Assembly (NCBI RefSeq): GCF_024764775.1
Contig: NZ_JALIGC010000029.1
Coordinates: 43,284-107,283, forward strand
DNA length: 64,000 bases
Direction of reading: 5' to 3'
Source of the DNA: Scandinavium manionii
GTDB taxonomy: Bacteria > Pseudomonadota > Gammaproteobacteria > Enterobacterales > Enterobacteriaceae
The position numbers and the translations under genes were made by a program. The notes beneath the pieces were generated by a model. That model was not told where the DNA came from. It made no database searches and saw only the letters and a program-made list of their open reading frames with translations. Below are positions 42,482-51,098 of this stretch, one piece after another; positions within the stretch are counted from its first letter, which is position 1; each line of letters opens with the position of its first letter.

Positions 42482-43372
42482 ATGAGCTTTTTTCACGCCA
42501 ACCAGCGGGAAGCCCTGAATCAGAGCCTGGCAGAAGTACAGGGCCAGATTAACGTTTCCTTTGAGTTTTTCCCGCCGCGCACCAGTGAAATGGAGCAGAC
42601 CCTGTGGGCCTCTATCGATCGCCTGAGCAGCCTGAAGCCGAAATTCGTTTCCGTCACTTACGGTGCGAACTCTGGCGAGCGTGACCGTACGCACAGCATC
42701 ATCAAAGGCATCAAGGATCGCACCGGGCTTGAAGCCGCGCCACATTTAACCTGCATCGATGCAACGCGTGATGAACTGCGCGCCATCGCCCAGGACTACT
42801 GGAACAACGGTATTCGTCATATCGTCGCACTGCGTGGCGACCTGCCACCGGGCAGCGGTAAACCGGACATGTATGCCACAGACCTGGTCGCACTGCTGAA
42901 AGATGTGGGTGACTTTGATATCTCAGTTGCGGCGTACCCGGAAGTGCATCCGGAAGCGAAAAGCGCGCAGGCGGATTTGCTCAACCTGAAACGTAAAGTA
43001 GACGCCGGGGCAAACCGCGCGATCACCCAGTTCTTCTTCGACGTGGAAAGTTATCTGCGTTTCCGCGATCGTTGTGCTTCAACCGGTATCGACGTAGAAA
43101 TTATTCCGGGCATTCTGCCGGTCTCTAACTTCAAACAGGCAAAGAAATTTGCCGACATGACCAACGTGCGCATCCCAACCTGGATGGCGAAAATGTTCGA
43201 AGGGCTGGACGACGACGCGGAAACCCGCAAGCTGGTAGGGGCTAATATCGCGATGGACATGGTGAAAATCCTCAGCCGCGAAGGGGTGAAGGATTTCCAT
43301 TTCTACACCCTGAACCGCGCCGAAATGAGTTACGCCATCTGCCACACTCTGGGCGTGCGCCCGGCGGTGTAA
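42482..43372 (+). CDS. metF: 5,10-methylenetetrahydrofolate reductase
   Basis: MetF is a cytoplasmic FAD enzyme that reduces methylenetetrahydrofolate to methyltetrahydrofolate for methionine synthesis. The 296-residue barrel protein equals E. coli MetF. Landmarks are VSFEFFPPRTSEMEQTLW, HLTCIDATRDELRAIAQDYW, HIVALRGDLPPGSG and ITQFFFDVESYLRFRDRC. GAGGTAAGG precedes the ATG. In E. coli katG follows directly; here a decayed glycyl radical enzyme fragment does. Confidence 0.97.
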   Translation: MSFFHANQREALNQSLAEVQGQINVSFEFFPPRTSEMEQTLWASIDRLSSLKPKFVSVTYGANSGERDRTHSIIKGIKDRTGLEAAPHLTCIDATRDELRAIAQDYWNNGIRHIVALRGDLPPGSGKPDMYATDLVALLKDVGDFDISVAAYPEVHPEAKSAQADLLNLKRKVDAGANRAITQFFFDVESYLRFRDRCASTGIDVEIIPGILPVSNFKQAKKFADMTNVRIPTWMAKMFEGLDDDAETRKLVGANIAMDMVKILSREGVKDFHFYTLNRAEMSYAICHTLGVRPAV

Positions 43373-43428
43373 AAAAAGCGGCCCTCGTGAGAGGGCCAGT
43401 TGGTTTCTCGCCGTCGTCGGTATAAATA

Positions 43429-43780
43429 ACGGAAAGTGCGCTGCACGGCGCATCCGTTGAGGCGGTGCTGAAGGCGAACTTCGCCAGCGAAGACGGGATA
43501 AAAATCCGCGCCAGGTTGATCAATCGTTTTGAGAAATACGGTAACGACATCGACGAAGTGGACAACATCAGCGCCGATCTGCTGCGTTATTACTGCAAAG
43601 AGGTGGAAAAATACCGCAACCCGCGCGGTGGGCTGTTTCCCCCTGGTTCATACACCGTGTCCGCGCATGTACCGTTGGGTGCCACGCTGGATGGACGGTT
43701 CGCCGGAGAGCAACTTGCCGATGGCGGATTGTCGCCGATGCTGGGTCAGGATCGGCAGGGGCCCACCGCGGTACGAAAAC
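43429..43780 (+). pseudogene. Remnant of a pyruvate formate-lyase 2-type glycyl radical enzyme (probably pflD)
   Basis: About 115 codons without a start codon match the C-terminal third of PFL-type glycyl radical enzymes. Diagnostic words are DEVDNISADLLRYYCKEVEKY, NPRGGLFPPGSYTVSAHVPLG and DGRFAGEQLADGGLSPMLGQDRQGPTA. The fragment opens right after a stop, lacks the catalytic core with the CC pair, and loses similarity after GPTA, so the glycyl radical loop (RVSGY type) is missing. It cannot be functional. E. coli carries pflD in the frwCB-pflDC-frwD cluster next to yijO, and yijO follows here too, so this is probably what remains of that cluster. Confidence 0.85.
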
Positions 43781-43806
43781 TTCTTTCCGCGCCTCAGCAC
43801 CCCCTA

Positions 43807-44649
43807 TCACTCTTTCATAAGCAACTGGCTGTGATATTGCCGACGGTACTCCGACGGGGAGCGTTCGGTATTCTTACGAAACAGGCGACAAAAATAGTTG
43901 CTGTCAGTAAAACCGCAAACGTGCGCCACTTCTTTCACTTTCAGGTCATAGTTTTTGAGTAGCGTTTTGGCTTTTTCCAGCCGGGTATAGTTCAGGTATT
44001 CGTTAAAGCCCAGCGTGCCGCTTTTATTGAACAGATGCGACAGATAGTTGGGCGAAATATAAAACGCGTGGGCCACGGATTCCCGGCTTAACGGTTCGGC
44101 ATAATGGGTGTCGATGTGGCTGCGGATCGCTTCGAACAGCGCGCCACTGCGGGAGGCCGTCTGAATATGACTACCCAGCAAATCCGCACAGTGACTCAGC
44201 AGGCTAAACACGATCAGTTTTGCCGTGTGCGTCTCCTGAGGCTGCATCTGAATTTCATTCAGCGCCTGTAGCAAAAACGAGCCTACGCGCGGGCCTCGGC
44301 GGGCGACGTGCTGCTTCGCCACGTTTACTAACTGCTGGCCATCCCAGTGCTTGACGCTAAAGCCTAGCTGTTGTTTACCAAACAGAATACTGAGAGTGGT
44401 GGCAGGTGTTGTCCACTGCGGACAATTCCAGCTCCCCGCAGGTACAAACAGCATGTCGTGTTGACGCAGGTTAAACGGGCCGTCGCCGATTTCACCGCTC
44501 AGGACTATCTCCAGGCGGGGGGAATCGACCTTAAACGCCAGCGGTGGCAGGGTTCCGCGTTCCGACGCGAAATAGCAGGTGCCGGGAACATCCATTGATT
44601 CAATCAATGACGCCATGATTCGGGTAATGCGGATATCCTTCTGTTCCAT
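43807..44649 (-). CDS. yijO: AraC-family regulator YijO
   Basis: A 280-residue AraC/XylS-type DNA-binding protein. The first 160 residues are a sensor domain of unknown ligand (SLIESMDVPGTCYFASERGTLPPLAFKVDSPRLEIVLSGEIGDGP); the last 100 have two helix-turn-helix units (SRESVAHAFYISPNYLSHLFNKSG and VKEVAHVCGFTDSNYFCRLFRKNTERSPSEYRRQ). The start MEQKDIRITRIMAS was preferred to an ATG 22 codons upstream because GGGAG lies before it and the length fits E. coli YijO (283 residues). It diverges from katG here. Target genes are unknown. Confidence 0.9.
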   Translation of the reverse strand: MEQKDIRITRIMASLIESMDVPGTCYFASERGTLPPLAFKVDSPRLEIVLSGEIGDGPFNLRQHDMLFVPAGSWNCPQWTTPATTLSILFGKQQLGFSVKHWDGQQLVNVAKQHVARRGPRVGSFLLQALNEIQMQPQETHTAKLIVFSLLSHCADLLGSHIQTASRSGALFEAIRSHIDTHYAEPLSRESVAHAFYISPNYLSHLFNKSGTLGFNEYLNYTRLEKAKTLLKNYDLKVKEVAHVCGFTDSNYFCRLFRKNTERSPSEYRRQYHSQLLMKE

Positions 44650-44887
44650 AAAGTTAACACTCCCGATTGATTCACGAAGAAACGCTGAAAGATCATGAGA
44701 TGCTTTTCCATGCATAATCTATGTCTATTACTGAAAGTTTACGGATACATCAACGTTTCCACTAATAGCTTTTGTTAGCTTGTTCATAGCCATAAGGAAA
44801 TAACTATCAAATCTGTAGATTTTTTCATCTATAACTTATCTGCAGAGCTGTATATCCTGGTATTAAAACACTGAAGGGAGCAGGAAG

Positions 44888-47068
44888 ATGAGCACAAACG
44901 AAAACGATCACAATACGTTGTCAGCAGGAAAGTGCCCGTTTCATCAGGGCGGACATGATGAAAGCGCAGGAGCAGGGACCAGCACGCGTGACTGGTGGCC
45001 AAAACAACTTCGAGTCGATCTCCTCAATCAGCATTCCAACCGCTCGAACCCGCTGGGCGAAGCGTTTGATTACCGCAAAGAATTTAGCAAATTAGATTAT
45101 GCCGCGCTGAAAGGCGACCTCAAAGCGCTGTTAACCGATTCACAGCCGTGGTGGCCAGCCGACTGGGGCAACTACGCAGGCCTGTTTATCCGTATGGCCT
45201 GGCACGGGGCCGGTACTTATCGCTCCGTTGACGGTCGCGGCGGTGCCGGTCGCGGTCAGCAACGTTTTGCGCCGCTGAACTCCTGGCCGGACAACGTCAG
45301 CCTCGATAAAGCTCGCCGACTGCTGTGGCCTGTCAAACAGAAATATGGGCAGAAAATTTCCTGGGCTGACTTGTTTATCCTCGCGGGTAACGTCGCCCTG
45401 GAAAACTCCGGCTTCCGTACTTTTGGTTTTGGTGCCGGGCGTGAAGACGTCTGGGAACCGGACCTCGACGTAAACTGGGGCGATGAAAAAGCCTGGCTGG
45501 AACACCGTGACCCTGAAGTTCTGGCAAAACGCCCGCTGGCAGCCACTGAAATGGGCCTGATTTACGTGAACCCGGAAGGGCCAAACGCCAGCGGCGAGCC
45601 GCTGTCTGCCGCGGCGGCCATTCGCGCCACTTTCGGCAACATGGGGATGAACGACGAAGAAACCGTGGCGCTGATTGCGGGTGGGCATACGCTGGGTAAA
45701 ACCCACGGTGCTGCTGCCGCAACGCATGTGGGGGCCGATCCTGAAGCGGCGTCGATTGAGTCCCAGGGTCTGGGATGGGCGAGCAGCCACGGTACCGGCG
45801 TGGGTGCAGACGCGATCACCTCTGGTCTGGAAGTGGTGTGGTCGCAAACCCCGACCCAGTGGAGCAACTACTTCTTCGAGAACCTCTTCAAATATGAGTG
45901 GGTACAGACCCGCAGCCCGGCGGGTGCGATTCAGTTTGAAGCCGCTGATGCACCAGAAATTGTTCCTGACCCGTTCGATCCGTCGAAGAAACGTAAGCCG
46001 ACCATGTTGGTCACCGACCTGACGTTGCGTTTCGATCCGGATTTCGAAAAAATTTCCCGTCGTTTCCTTAACGATCCTCAGGCCTTCAATGAAGCCTTTG
46101 CTCGCGCGTGGTACAAACTGACGCACCGGGATATGGGGCCGAAGGCACGTTATATCGGGCCGGAAGTACCAAAAGAAGATCTGATTTGGCAGGATCCGTT
46201 GCCGCATCCGTTCTTCCAGCCATCAGCGTATGATATTGAGAGTCTGAAAGAGGATATTGCCGCTTCAGGACTGTCTGTCAGTGAGCTGGTGTCGGTAGCG
46301 TGGGCATCTGCGTCTACTTTCCGCGGTGGTGATAAGCGTGGCGGCGCTAACGGCGCACGTCTGGCACTGGATCCGCAGCGTCATTGGGAAGTGAACGCCA
46401 CGGCGGCACGTGTTCTTCCGGTACTTGAAGGCATCTATAAATCTGCGCACAAAGCGTCACTGGCCGATATCATCGTGCTGGCAGGCGTGGTGGGTGTTGA
46501 GCAAGCAGCCAAAGCAGCGGGCGTGTCTGTCACCGTGCCTTTCGTTGCTGGCCGTGTCGATGCGCGTCAGGATCAGACGGACGTTGAAATGTTCAATCTG
46601 ATGGAGCCTGCGGCTGACGGTTTCCGTAATTACCGTGCGCGTTTGGATGCTGCAACCACTGAATCACTGCTGATTGATAAAGCCCAGCAGCTGACGCTGA
46701 CCGCGCCGGAAATGACTGTCCTGGTCGGTGGTCTCCGTGTGCTCGGCGCGAACTTTGATGGCAGTAAACACGGCGTATTCACTGAAAACGTGGGCGTGCT
46801 CAGCAACGATTTCTTCGCAAATCTGCTGGATATGCGCAACGAGTGGAAAGCAACGGATACCTCTAATGAGCTGTTTGAAGGTCGTTGCCGCCAGAGCGGG
46901 GAAGTGAAATACACCGCAACGCGTTCAGACCTGGTATTTGGTTCTAACGCCGTACTGCGCGCCCTGGCTGAAGTGTATGCCTGTGAAGATGCCAAAGAGA
47001 AGTTTGTGAAAGACTTCGTGGCGGCGTGGGTGAAAGTGATGAATCTGGATCGCTTCGACCTGCTGTAA
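44888..47068 (+). CDS. katG: Catalase-peroxidase
   Basis: KatG is a bifunctional heme catalase-peroxidase that removes hydrogen peroxide. The product has 726 residues, as in E. coli. The distal heme motif is RMAWHGAGTYRSVDGRGGAGRGQQRF with the W of the Trp-Tyr-Met adduct; the proximal histidine is in ALIAGGHTLGKTHG. The C-terminal half is the usual inactive duplicate domain. AAGGGAGCAGGA precedes the ATG. Several ATAG/CTAT-like repeats between 44761 and 44810 could be an OxyR site. The neighbours differ from E. coli: yijO lies upstream and fsaB downstream. Confidence 0.97.
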   Translation: MSTNENDHNTLSAGKCPFHQGGHDESAGAGTSTRDWWPKQLRVDLLNQHSNRSNPLGEAFDYRKEFSKLDYAALKGDLKALLTDSQPWWPADWGNYAGLFIRMAWHGAGTYRSVDGRGGAGRGQQRFAPLNSWPDNVSLDKARRLLWPVKQKYGQKISWADLFILAGNVALENSGFRTFGFGAGREDVWEPDLDVNWGDEKAWLEHRDPEVLAKRPLAATEMGLIYVNPEGPNASGEPLSAAAAIRATFGNMGMNDEETVALIAGGHTLGKTHGAAAATHVGADPEAASIESQGLGWASSHGTGVGADAITSGLEVVWSQTPTQWSNYFFENLFKYEWVQTRSPAGAIQFEAADAPEIVPDPFDPSKKRKPTMLVTDLTLRFDPDFEKISRRFLNDPQAFNEAFARAWYKLTHRDMGPKARYIGPEVPKEDLIWQDPLPHPFFQPSAYDIESLKEDIAASGLSVSELVSVAWASASTFRGGDKRGGANGARLALDPQRHWEVNATAARVLPVLEGIYKSAHKASLADIIVLAGVVGVEQAAKAAGVSVTVPFVAGRVDARQDQTDVEMFNLMEPAADGFRNYRARLDAATTESLLIDKAQQLTLTAPEMTVLVGGLRVLGANFDGSKHGVFTENVGVLSNDFFANLLDMRNEWKATDTSNELFEGRCRQSGEVKYTATRSDLVFGSNAVLRALAEVYACEDAKEKFVKDFVAAWVKVMNLDRFDLL

Positions 47069-47112
47069 GGTCTTCGTGTGACATCATCAGAATGAAACTG
47101 GGCGGTTATTGA

Positions 47113-47138
47113 ATACTCCCGGCAGGCGCCGGGAGTAT
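47113..47138. terminator. Hairpin between katG and fsaB
   Basis: ATACTCCCGGC and GCCGGGAGTAT arms around a four-base loop form an 11-base-pair stem between the two convergent stops. It lacks a long T run, so termination strength is uncertain. Confidence 0.55.
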
Positions 47139-47149
47139 GAAGGGTGCGG

Positions 47150-47812
47150 TTACAGGGTCAGTTGACCAAATGCGCTGTTCCAGTCCTGCTCAAATTTCTC
47201 TATCGCAGATTCCACCGCAGGCGTGTTAAGCATCTGCTGTGCGACATCTAACGGCAGAGTGATGGCTTCACATCCTGCCAGTAGGCAGTCCAGTGCCTGG
47301 CGCGGGGTTTTAAAACTTGCAGCCAGGATCATCGCGTCAGGTGCATGAAGTTTGAGCAGGGTTTGCAACTCCTGCACCGTCCGAATACCGTCCCCGCCCT
47401 GAGCATCAATGCGATTTACGTAAGGGGCGACGTATTTCGCACCTGCGAGTGCTGCCAGCAGCCCCTGAGATGCACTGTATACGGCAGTCCCGAGGGTGGT
47501 TATTCCTTCTTTCTTCAGTTGCTTGATGGCGGCTAAGCCTTCTGCTGTTACCGGGATTTTCACCACAATACCCGGTATAGCATCGTGAAGACGTCTGGCT
47601 TCTTCCACCATACCCTGAGCATCGCGGCTCATGGTCTGTGCAAACAGCGTGCCTTCTTTGCCAAGGGCTTTTTGCAGGCGAGGGAGGACTTCCCAGAGCG
47701 TTTCTGTTCCTGCTGCAACAATGCTTGGGTTGGTTGTCACCCCAGCCAGGGGGAAGATACGCGCCAGACGTTCTACTTCCGCCACGTTGGCGGTATCAAG
47801 ATATAATTCCAC
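47150..47812 (-). CDS. fsaB: Fructose-6-phosphate aldolase 2
   Basis: FsaB is a transaldolase-like enzyme that reversibly splits fructose 6-phosphate into dihydroxyacetone and glyceraldehyde 3-phosphate. The product has 220 residues and is closer to E. coli FsaB (TalC) than FsaA, judged by MELYLDTANVAEVERLARIFPLAGVTTNPSI and QTMSRDAQGMVEEARRLHDAIPG. The Schiff-base lysine is the K in VVKIPVTAEGL's fold partner AALAGAKYVAPYVNR region. The start is GTG behind AAGAGG. In E. coli the gene lies between gldA and ptsA; both neighbours are missing here. Confidence 0.95.
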   Translation of the reverse strand: MELYLDTANVAEVERLARIFPLAGVTTNPSIVAAGTETLWEVLPRLQKALGKEGTLFAQTMSRDAQGMVEEARRLHDAIPGIVVKIPVTAEGLAAIKQLKKEGITTLGTAVYSASQGLLAALAGAKYVAPYVNRIDAQGGDGIRTVQELQTLLKLHAPDAMILAASFKTPRQALDCLLAGCEAITLPLDVAQQMLNTPAVESAIEKFEQDWNSAFGQLTL

Positions 47813-47983
47813 AGTCTTTTTCCTCTTACTGAACAGTAATCTCTTCTCCGTCGTGCCCTAAAATGAACATCGCCGAGGAGAGAGCCGGAATGATTTTCTG
47901 GTGACAGAATACGGGAGATTGGCCTCTCTCCACCACGTGACATATCTGCCAAAAACTGGACAAATGTAATGCACATTTTGATG

Positions 47984-47999
47984 TGTGATGCACATCACA
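47984..47999. promoter_or_regulatory. Perfect-consensus CRP site upstream of fsaB
   Basis: TGTGATGCACATCACA fits TGTGA-N6-TCACA exactly. It lies about 175 bases before fsaB, the only gene it could plausibly serve, and may be a relic of a lost operon promoter such as ptsA/frw. The rest of the gap 47813-48100 holds no gene; a leftward open stretch ending in a TAA 13 bases before the fsaB start could be the tail of a lost upstream gene. Confidence 0.7.
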
Positions 48000-48100
48000 A
48001 AATGAGACTAGTCCTTTCTGATTCGGAGGTTGTGCAGGCTATTAACAGTATGTGTTTTTACACTGATATTACAAAAATCCAGCAAGCTGTTTCCTGAGCC

Positions 48101-48135
48101 AAAAAAAACAGGCATCGCTGTGCGATGCCTGTTTT
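48101..48135 (-). terminator. ppc intrinsic terminator
   Basis: Reading leftward, CAGGCATCGCA and TGCGATGCCTG-type arms around a short loop are followed by TTTTTTTT. It lies about 30 bases past the ppc stop. Confidence 0.93.
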
Positions 48136-48162
48136 GCATTTATAACGTATCGCGTGGAGCTG

Positions 48163-50814
48163 TTAGCCGGTATTACGCATACCCGCCGCAACCCCGGCGA
48201 TGGTGACCATCAGCGCCTGCTCGACGCGCGGATCCGGTTCTTTGCCTTCTTCTTCGGCCAGACGTGAACGGTGCAGCAGTTCGGCCTGTAGCACGTTCAG
48301 CGGGTCGGTATAGATATTACGCAGCTGGATAGACTCGGCAATCCACGGCAGGTCAGCCATCAGATGCGAATCGTTGGCGATATCCAGCACCACTTTGATG
48401 TCCGCTTCCAGCAACTGACGCAGCTCGCCACCCAGTGGCCACAGTTCTTTCTTCACCAGGCGCTGGTCGTAATACTCCGCCAGCCACAGGTCGGCTTTGG
48501 CAAAGACCATTTCCAGCATCCCCAGACGCGTTGAGAAGAACGGCCAGTCGCGACACATGGTTTCCAGTTCGCTCTGTTTGCCGTCTTCGACCACTTTTTG
48601 CAGCGCCGCACCGGCACCCAGCCAGGCCGGCAGCATCAGTCGGTTTTGCGTCCATGCGAAAATCCACGGAATGGCTCGCAGAGATTCTACGCCGCCGGTC
48701 GGACGACGTTTTGCCGGACGCGAACCCAGCGGCAGTTTGCCGAGTTCCTGTTCCGGTGTGGCAGAGCGGAAGTACGGCACGAAATCTTTATTTTCACGCA
48801 CGTAGCCGCGATACATGTCACAGGAGATATCCGACAGTTCGGCCATGATGTGACGCCATTCCGGTTTTGGCTCCGGTGGCGGCAGCAGGTTCGCTTCGAG
48901 AATTGCGCTGGTGTACAGCGACAGGCTGCTGATGGTGACTTCCGGCAGGCCGTACTTGAAGCGGATCATCTCACCCTGCTCGGTAACGCGCAGGCCGCCT
49001 TTCAGGCTGCCCGGCGGTTGAGAGAGCAGCGCTGCATGGGCGGGTGCGCCGCCGCGACCAATAGAACCGCCGCGACCGTGGAACAGGGTCAGCTCAATGC
49101 CTGCTTTTTCGCAGGTTTTGATCAGCGCGTCCTGCGCCTGATATTGCGCCCAGGACGCAGCCATCACGCCCGCGTCTTTGGCGGAGTCGGAATAGCCAAT
49201 CATCACCATCTGCTTGCCCTGGATGAAGCCGCGATACCAGTCGATATTCAGCAACTGGGTCATGACATCGTTAGCATTGTTGAGGTCATCGAGGGTTTCA
49301 AACAACGGCGCAACCGGTAGCGCAAAGCCGATCCCGGCTTCTTTCAGCAGCAAATGCACGGCCAGCACGTCGGACGGCGTTTTCGCCATTGAGATAACGT
49401 AGGCGGCAACGGAGCCTTGCGGCGCTTCGGCAATCACTTTACAGGTATCGAGTACTTCGCGCGTTTCTTCGCTCGGCTGCCACTGGCGCGGCAGCAGCGG
49501 GCGTTTGGAATTCAGTTCACGGATCAGGAACGCCTGCTTGTCGGCTTCAGACCAGTTTTCGTAATCGCCAATGCCGAGATAGCGGGTCAGTTCGCCCAGG
49601 GCTTCGGTGTGACGAGTGCTTTCCTGACGCACGTCGATACGCACCAGCGGCACGCCAAAGCATTTCACGCGGCGCAGAGTATCGAGCAGTTCGCCATTAG
49701 CGATAATGCCCATCCCGCAGGCTTGCAGAGATTTATAGCAAGCGTACAGCGGTTCCCAGAGCTGTTCATTTTGCGTCAGCAGGCCTGCCGGTTTCGGCAG
49801 TTTTTCGCCTTTCAGGCGCGCTTCGAGCCAGGCCTGGGTCGCCATCAGCTGGCTGCGCAGGGTTTTCAGCAGGTAACGATAAGGTTCGGCAGCACCCGCT
49901 TCACCGACGTATTCGCGCAGTTCGTCGGTGCATTCCACCATCGACAGCTCGGAGATCAACAGCTGGACGTCTTTCAGGAACAGATCAGTGGCTTTCCAGC
50001 GGCCCAGCAGCAGGACATTGCGGGTGATATCGGACGTGACGTTCGGGTTGCCGTCGCGGTCGCCACCCATCCATGAGGTGAAGCGCACTGGCACGAAATC
50101 GACCGGCAGTTGATAGCCAAGATTCTCTTCCAGCTGTTCATTCAGCTCGCGCAGGTAGTTCGGCACGCCTTCCCACAGGCTGTTTTCGACCACCGCAAAG
50201 CCCCATTTGGCTTCATCCACCGGGCTGGGGCGATGCTTACGGATTTCATCGGTATGCCAGGACTGGGCAATCAGCTGGCGCAGACGGCGCATCAGCTGGT
50301 GACGTTCATAGTCGGCGATATCTTTGTTATCCAGCTGTTTGAGGCAGCTGTTTATTTCCCCCATTTTGTGGATCAGCGTCCGGCGGGTGATTTCCGTCGG
50401 ATGCGCGGTCAGCACCAGTTCCAGCGACAGGTTTTCTACCGCTTTTTTGATGATCGCTTCGTTCAGGTTGGGCTGATCTTTAAGTTTACGCAGGGTGCGG
50501 GCAATCACTTCCGGGTTGCTGGCCGCTTCACCTTTTGGCGAAATGCTGTGATGTTGCTCGGCGGTATTCGCCAGATTCAGAAACTGACTGAATGCACGGG
50601 CGACCGGCAGCAGTTCGTCGTTAGACAGGTTTTGTAACGTGGTAAGCAGCTCCTGGCGGTTGGCTTCATTGCCTGCACGGGAGGATTTTGACAGCTTACG
50701 AATGGTTTCAACGCGATCAAGAATGTTCTCGCCAAGGGCATCCTTGATGGTTTCCCCTAGCACCTTACCGAGCATACTGACATTACTACGCAAAGCGGAA
50801 TATTGTTCGTTCAT
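48163..50814 (-). CDS. ppc: Phosphoenolpyruvate carboxylase
   Basis: Ppc adds bicarbonate to PEP to replenish oxaloacetate. The product has 883 residues, exactly as in E. coli. The catalytic histidine lies in LVLTAHPTEITRRTL, and GYSDSAKDAGVMAASWAQYQAQ and HGRGGSIGRGGAPAHAALLSQP form the active-site loops; the C-terminus MRNTG is the allosteric aspartate-site tail. The start MNEQYSALRSNVSMLG matches the family; four codons upstream are open. eptC, next to ppc in E. coli, is absent here. Confidence 0.98.
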   Translation of the reverse strand: MNEQYSALRSNVSMLGKVLGETIKDALGENILDRVETIRKLSKSSRAGNEANRQELLTTLQNLSNDELLPVARAFSQFLNLANTAEQHHSISPKGEAASNPEVIARTLRKLKDQPNLNEAIIKKAVENLSLELVLTAHPTEITRRTLIHKMGEINSCLKQLDNKDIADYERHQLMRRLRQLIAQSWHTDEIRKHRPSPVDEAKWGFAVVENSLWEGVPNYLRELNEQLEENLGYQLPVDFVPVRFTSWMGGDRDGNPNVTSDITRNVLLLGRWKATDLFLKDVQLLISELSMVECTDELREYVGEAGAAEPYRYLLKTLRSQLMATQAWLEARLKGEKLPKPAGLLTQNEQLWEPLYACYKSLQACGMGIIANGELLDTLRRVKCFGVPLVRIDVRQESTRHTEALGELTRYLGIGDYENWSEADKQAFLIRELNSKRPLLPRQWQPSEETREVLDTCKVIAEAPQGSVAAYVISMAKTPSDVLAVHLLLKEAGIGFALPVAPLFETLDDLNNANDVMTQLLNIDWYRGFIQGKQMVMIGYSDSAKDAGVMAASWAQYQAQDALIKTCEKAGIELTLFHGRGGSIGRGGAPAHAALLSQPPGSLKGGLRVTEQGEMIRFKYGLPEVTISSLSLYTSAILEANLLPPPEPKPEWRHIMAELSDISCDMYRGYVRENKDFVPYFRSATPEQELGKLPLGSRPAKRRPTGGVESLRAIPWIFAWTQNRLMLPAWLGAGAALQKVVEDGKQSELETMCRDWPFFSTRLGMLEMVFAKADLWLAEYYDQRLVKKELWPLGGELRQLLEADIKVVLDIANDSHLMADLPWIAESIQLRNIYTDPLNVLQAELLHRSRLAEEEGKEPDPRVEQALMVTIAGVAAGMRNTG

Positions 50815-51065
50815 TACCCCAGACACCCCATCTCATTTATGTATGTCCCTGGATTTCGCACAACCGTAATGAGACCGCTGACGGCGATACAAAATCGTTC
50901 GGACATGGTATTCGGTATTTTCTCGTCTTCACTTTATAAAGCCACGTAAAAACCCCTACGTCAATTGTTGCGAAATCGCTTCAGCAAACGAAGAAATGGC
51001 GGAAATTTGCCAAATTTAACTCAGCGGCAGTGAGATAAGCGCTACTTATGGAAATGTGAGGAGGA

Positions 51066-51091
51066 TCACCCTCTCAGGCAGAGAGGGTGAT
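51066..51091 (-). other. Hairpin downstream of argE
   Basis: ATCACCCTCTC and GAGAGGGTGAT form an 11-base-pair stem eight bases past the argE stop. No T run follows on the argE message. The rest of the 284-base gap between ppc and argE shows no gene and presumably holds the ppc promoter. Confidence 0.5.
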
Positions 51092-51098
51092 GGCAGAA

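Noticed and set aside
45140..46207. 355-codon leftward open frame within katG
   Set aside because: Antisense to the conserved catalase-peroxidase; no ribosome-binding site or domain.
49417..50076. 219-codon rightward open frame opposite ppc
   Set aside because: Shadow frame opposite conserved ppc with a Q/F/H-rich translation and no motif.
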